Below the pieces are notes generated by a model. That model saw only the letters and a program-made list of their open reading frames with translations. It was not told where the DNA came from and made no database searches. A stretch of DNA of 64,000 bases, from contig NZ_CP179930.1 of NCBI RefSeq assembly GCF_047495495.1, positions 2,418,001 to 2,482,000 of the forward strand, read 5' to 3'. Source of the DNA: Zymobacter sp047495495. Lineage in GTDB: Bacteria; Pseudomonadota; Gammaproteobacteria; Pseudomonadales; Halomonadaceae. Both the position numbers and the translations under genes were made by a program. Shown here one piece after another: positions 60,360 through 64,000 of the stretch; positions within the stretch are counted from its first letter, which is position 1; each line of letters opens with the position of its first letter.

Positions 60360-62051
60360 CTACTGTACTTGCTCGCCGTTGACCGAGAGTTTACCGGCCT
60401 GGAAGTCAATCTCGACGGGCGTGTCAGCGTTGACGCTATCTAGACCTCGCATCAAGGCTTCGCTTACCAGTTCGTCCGACAAGCCAGTGATCGTGACGTG
60501 CGCCTTAACACTTTTCTCGCTCAGGTCGTCCAAACTTTGAAGTGTATCGCCCAGTACGGACAGCTCACCCGTCGCGGTCATGGGGCGCGGGAAGTTGTGC
60601 GCAGCAAAGTACCATTCGTTGAGTACGATACGCGGCGAGCTTTTCAGCAGCGTCAATACCTGCTGCTTGATGTCATCTAACTGTGCCTGTGACGGCTCAT
60701 TGCGCGCATGCCCCCACACCTGCAGTACGCTAATCGCCGTATCGATGATGGGCTGGTCGATCGTGATGCGCTGAGAAAAATCAGCATGCTCTATGCCGCT
60801 ACCGTTTATGTCGCTGGCTTTCAGATCGAAGTGCGTTACGGGAGCGGAAAGATCACGGACGATATCCATCGTCACACTTTTCAACGAGCTTTCAGCGGCA
60901 GTGTCTTCATCATCGTTGCCCTTAAGCAGCATGTCATGAAGCTCAAAGTGAATGTCGGGCAGGCGCGTTCCGAGCGTCTTCAACGCGGCGACTTGATCTT
61001 CTTGCGGCATGGATTTCAGTGTTCGGCTCAGATCCATCAGGTGACCATAGGTGTCGATATCACTGAAGGCAGAGATACGCAGGGGACCCATTGAGAACGG
61101 GCTGTCTTCGGACTGGAATTCCATACCGGCAATATTCAGTGCCGCAGAGGCGCCTTTGTCATCGACACGGGCCTGGAAGTTCAGGTCAGACATATAGCTA
61201 GGTTCGTCGGTGACAAAGGATTTTGGCAGCATGAACTTGCCGGGAATATCGAAGCGCGCGTAGCTGCCGCGATGGTATTTGTCATAAGTGGTATGCGAAA
61301 CGCCACTGACCGATTCAATGCCGTAGGGTTTCAATACGTCTTCGCCATTGATGCGGAAGGACAGCACCGTACTGGTATCCGTTGACGCGCTGTTACGCTG
61401 ATAGAGAATCGGCATCTCGATATCTACACGCGCCTTGGGGCCATGTGCCTTCACGCTCAGCAGAATATTCTGTTCCTTGCCGTCACCATGACCATCCGCC
61501 CCTTCGGGGGTCTGCTCATTCATGCCTTTGGCAATCAGCGCTCGCAGCGTGTCTGTTGTGCCCTGATCGAAACCCGACGTCAATTCAGCGCGCAGAAAGG
61601 CGCTGAATTCCGACTCGGGCTTCGCGTCGTCCACACGGCCTCTTATGCCCGTCTGCACAAAACTACCCTGCGAACTGAAACTCTTGATGTGCCCTTCAAC
61701 ATCAAAGCCGCCGTTTTTCTTGATGGGCGGCAGGCTCTGCCAGCGCGGATCGTTGAGCATGAGCTTGCCGTCGATGTCCGTGCTGAAGATGCCGTGATGG
61801 AACGTCAGCTGTGCGTCACCCAGCGTCCACGGCTGAGTAGGATTAGCGGCCGACAGGTGCACCGTCGAGCGAAATAGCCCGCGGTCTTCTTGGAGAGAAA
61901 GGTAGTCAACGCCCGAGCTTCGATTGGCCTCATCAACCCACCGATGCAGTACTGACATCGCTTTGTTGCCGCTGATGTAAAGTCCGCCCAAATAGGCACC
62001 ACCCAAGATGCCTAACCCTACTACGCCCGCGATGATCGGTGTCTTCTTCAC
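60360..62051 (-). CDS. DUF945 (YdgA/YihF-like) envelope protein
   Basis: This 563-residue protein starts with a GTG at 62051 after AGCAGGAT. A membrane anchor or signal segment (PIIAGVVGLGILGGAYLGG) precedes a periplasmic part with repeated strands typical of DUF945, ending VEIDFQAGKLSVNGEQVQ. The family includes E. coli YdgA and YihF; its role in the envelope is not settled. It is the largest of four tandem copies. No terminator is evident in the 170 bp before the next copy. Confidence 0.85.
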   Translation of the reverse strand: MKKTPIIAGVVGLGILGGAYLGGLYISGNKAMSVLHRWVDEANRSSGVDYLSLQEDRGLFRSTVHLSAANPTQPWTLGDAQLTFHHGIFSTDIDGKLMLNDPRWQSLPPIKKNGGFDVEGHIKSFSSQGSFVQTGIRGRVDDAKPESEFSAFLRAELTSGFDQGTTDTLRALIAKGMNEQTPEGADGHGDGKEQNILLSVKAHGPKARVDIEMPILYQRNSASTDTSTVLSFRINGEDVLKPYGIESVSGVSHTTYDKYHRGSYARFDIPGKFMLPKSFVTDEPSYMSDLNFQARVDDKGASAALNIAGMEFQSEDSPFSMGPLRISAFSDIDTYGHLMDLSRTLKSMPQEDQVAALKTLGTRLPDIHFELHDMLLKGNDDEDTAAESSLKSVTMDIVRDLSAPVTHFDLKASDINGSGIEHADFSQRITIDQPIIDTAISVLQVWGHARNEPSQAQLDDIKQQVLTLLKSSPRIVLNEWYFAAHNFPRPMTATGELSVLGDTLQSLDDLSEKSVKAHVTITGLSDELVSEALMRGLDSVNADTPVEIDFQAGKLSVNGEQVQ

Positions 62052-62177
62052 GATGTCATCCTGCTGAATGAAGGAAATGAAATAGAGGCCATGTTATCGC
62101 CGGTATGTCTCTGCTCATAAGAGAGAAACCAGCATGTATCGGCCGTTGAGCACGTCATGGGCTGGCGTGCCTGCATT

Positions 62178-62209
62178 GTTATAGGAAATTAACGTTATAG
62201 GAAATTAAC
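62178..62209. repeat. 16-bp perfect tandem duplication
   Basis: GTTATAGGAAATTAAC occurs twice head to tail in the spacer between two DUF945 genes. It looks like a recent slippage or recombination product. Confidence 0.95.
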
Positions 62210-62225
62210 ACGCGCTTGAAACGAC

Positions 62226-62265
62226 ACTGGCTACCTGCTCGGCAAATGCCATGCAGATAGCCAGT
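62226..62265 (-). terminator. hairpin after the third DUF945 gene
   Basis: On the minus strand a 13-bp stem (ACTGGCTATCTGC with GCAGGTAGCCAGT, one U-G pair) is formed, but the T run is weak. A second small inverted repeat (GGCATCC/GGATGCC) lies at 62272-62290, so a tandem or rho-assisted termination site is possible. Confidence 0.4.
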
Positions 62266-62306
62266 CATGAGGCATCCAGTCAGGATGCCCTATCTACCAC
62301 GAAGGA

Positions 62307-63590
62307 TCAGAACAGTGTATTGCCGTTGACCGCAACGCTGCCTTTGTCGACAGTGATTACGACCGGCTGGCCATCCTTGATGCCAGGTACGCCGTACGCC
62401 TGAGCCATCTCACCAGCGCCGTCAGGCAGACCTTTGACGGTGAACTTGGCGACAACAGCCGTCAGGTTGAAGTCATCAATGGACTTAACCACGCTGCCAT
62501 CAATGCTGGCTTCACCGGTGGCAGAAAGCGCGATGTTTTTGTGATCGAACATGCGCAGTTCTTCGAGCACGACACGCGGAGAGGTCTGTGCCAGCGCTAC
62601 CAGGTCTTGCTGCATGTTGGCATCGTCGCCGTTGGACAGTTTCATCGTGGTGTCGATGATGCGCTGATCCAGTGCCATCTTCAGAGTGATGTTGCCTTTG
62701 ACGCCACTGTTGCCGATGCCGTCGATGCTACCGGCAACGCGCGTCACGGACGCCGCTTTGTCACGCGTGATATCAAAGACGAAGTGCTCGGCACCCGTTT
62801 CCGGCATGCTCATGGAAACGCGGTTCTTCAGGTCTTGCATGTCGGCATGGATGTCAGGCAGGTGTGCTGTGGCGATCTTTTCCAGTGCCAGACGATTCTC
62901 ATCGGAATGATCGTGTGCGTAAGCACTGCCCGCTTGAACCAGCTGCTCGGACCACTCTGCATCATACGTGAAGGAGATGGCGGAGCTGCCGAAGTTGCTG
63001 AAGGACGCCATGCCTTCAGACGTTTCGACTTTGTCAGCGGTCATGTGCGCGACCAGCGTGCCGTCGCTGTTACGTTCGAGTTTCAGCGCAGGGTTGTAGA
63101 TCTTGGCACGGCTGCCGTCTTCATCTTCGCTGGTCAGCTGGCCCGGCAGCGTCAGTGCAACACTGCTGCCACGGAAATCATCTTCCTTGAGGCTGCTGTT
63201 CTTCAGGTGCATGGCCAGCGTGGCCTTGTCGATATCGTTGCTCAGCGCTTGCAGGGCATTCTTACCATCCTTCCGGATGCGAACGTCATCGGATTCGATA
63301 TCCGTGCTGAACAGACCGTGGTGTACGGTCAGCGGCGCAGAAATCGAAGAGGCCTGATCGGAAACGATCAGCTTGGCCGTAGAGGTGAAAAGACCACGCT
63401 GCTCATCCTGAATTTCAGCATGGTTACTCTGACCCGCATTGATCTTATCGACCTGTGCGTGCAGGAAATCCATGGTCTTGTTGCTGACGTAGTGCATCGC
63501 CCCCAGATAGCCACCGCCGATGACGGCTAGGCCTACGATAGCAATGATAATGGGCGTTTTTTTGGACGAGCGATTAGGTGTCTTTTCCAC
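62307..63590 (-). CDS. DUF945 (YdgA/YihF-like) envelope protein
   Basis: This 427-residue protein starts with a GTG at 63590, after AAGCAGGAT, in the same setting as its neighbour. A short basic stretch precedes the anchor (TPIIIAIVGLAVIGGGYLGA), and the long periplasmic part ends PVVITVDKGSVAVNGNTLF. The longer in-frame start 69 bp upstream was rejected because it has no ribosome site and would translate the conserved leader. It shares start region, anchor and C-terminal block with the genes at 60058, 60360 and 63727. Confidence 0.85.
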   Translation of the reverse strand: MEKTPNRSSKKTPIIIAIVGLAVIGGGYLGAMHYVSNKTMDFLHAQVDKINAGQSNHAEIQDEQRGLFTSTAKLIVSDQASSISAPLTVHHGLFSTDIESDDVRIRKDGKNALQALSNDIDKATLAMHLKNSSLKEDDFRGSSVALTLPGQLTSEDEDGSRAKIYNPALKLERNSDGTLVAHMTADKVETSEGMASFSNFGSSAISFTYDAEWSEQLVQAGSAYAHDHSDENRLALEKIATAHLPDIHADMQDLKNRVSMSMPETGAEHFVFDITRDKAASVTRVAGSIDGIGNSGVKGNITLKMALDQRIIDTTMKLSNGDDANMQQDLVALAQTSPRVVLEELRMFDHKNIALSATGEASIDGSVVKSIDDFNLTAVVAKFTVKGLPDGAGEMAQAYGVPGIKDGQPVVITVDKGSVAVNGNTLF

Positions 63591-63726
63591 GAAGAAATCC
63601 TGCTTGTTGAATGAAATTTCAGTACGGTCCGGTACGCCAACGTTACCGCTACCGGCCATTTCTTTGAACGTCTAACTCACGCAGCGCCAAGAGGCAACAC
63701 GGCATGCCACCTCGGGCAACTACGGG

Positions 63727-64000
63727 TCAGAATACAGTCTGACGGTTGATGTGCAGATGCCCATCTTCCTGTCTGATCATGACGGGCTGGCCGATCGTAA
63801 TGTCGTCCAGTCCATTAGCACGAGCATCCTTGACGGCATCGCTGGACACACCCTCGAGCATCATGTCGACATCGACATTATGGGCGCTGAAATCAGACAG
63901 TGCCGTCATGCCCTTGCCGTTGACGCGAAGCGTGCCGGATACAGTTATCGGTGCAACCCCTTCAGCCGTTGCATGCAAATCCTTCACTACCAGCGCGGGT
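63727..64000 (-). CDS. DUF945-family protein, 5' part cut by the window
   Basis: The frame is open from 64000, so only the last 90 residues are seen: VVKDLHATAEGVAPITVSG, then DDITIGQPVMIRQEDGHLHINRQTVF before the stop. These align with the C-terminal parts of the two full-size paralogues (GTLRVNG with GEASIDG; PVMIRQEDGHLHIN with PVVITVDKGSVAVN). The gene is the first of the four tandem copies seen here and continues off the right edge. Confidence 0.8.
   Translation of the reverse strand, partial: PALVVKDLHATAEGVAPITVSGTLRVNGKGMTALSDFSAHNVDVDMMLEGVSSDAVKDARANGLDDITIGQPVMIRQEDGHLHINRQTVF

Overview
The window is chromosomal DNA of a gammaproteobacterium. The rrn operon order (16S, tRNA-Ile, tRNA-Ala, 23S, 5S), the 16S helices as read by eye, and the gene set (MdtABC, Prc, an AsrA-like Lon, a T6SS) suggest the Halomonadaceae / Oceanospirillales, possibly near Zymobacter or Carnimonas. 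That placement is an impression, not a search result. No transposase, integrase, phage gene or CRISPR array is visible.

Layout. (1) 1-10266: five co-directional genes that match the uncharacterised yehI-yehL-yehM-yehP-yehQ set of enterobacteria: a WGR/DUF4132 protein cut by the left edge, a MoxR-type AAA+ ATPase, a DUF5682 protein, a VWA protein with an intact MIDAS, and a protein with two SWIM zinc fingers. (2) 10410-16017: housekeeping genes: a DUF606 transporter, a DedA membrane protein, an elongator tRNA-Met, an M18 aminopeptidase, the Prc protease and one small unknown protein. (3) 16850-17003: the first heptanucleotide array, 22 perfect copies of TTGGCGG. (4) 17362-40705: a type VI secretion locus with tssA, B, C, D(hcp), E, F, G, H(clpV), J, K, L and M, tagF and a PAAR tip, plus a second TssM-like protein fused to an OmpA domain, a ketosynthase-like protein, a protein of unknown family and an NlpE-like lipoprotein. 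vgrG (tssI) and the Fha/kinase/phosphatase control module are absent from the window. (5) 41449-49864: a LysR regulator and an mdtABC-type RND efflux operon. (6) 50541-50775: the C-terminal stub of a lost malic enzyme gene with its terminator. (7) 51068-56561: a complete rRNA operon on the minus strand with promoter, boxA sites and terminator. (8) 56775-57237: the second heptanucleotide array, 65 perfect-phase copies in two blocks (TTGGTGG then TCGGTGG), between the rrn promoter and lon. (9) 57379-59814: a Lon protease with a sigma-32-like promoter. (10) 60058-64000: a tandem family of DUF945/YdgA-like envelope proteins, one of them collapsed to 43 codons that keep only the two ends.

How the genes work together. 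The T6SS genes form one long, tightly overlapping minus-strand operon from about 40705 to 20963, followed by hcp with its own terminator and then tssA and the ketosynthase-like gene. PAAR converges on the last gene. TssL is short and has no peptidoglycan-binding domain, so the OmpA domain on the TssM-like protein is the likely wall anchor. The yeh-like genes look like one AAA+/VWA machine with accessory subunits.

The least explained structures are the two heptamer arrays. They are variants of T(T/C)GG(T/C)GG, lie in the same orientation about 40 kb apart, and both sit in intergenic DNA. They could fold into two-tetrad G-quadruplexes, and one block contains a Chi-like octamer in every unit.
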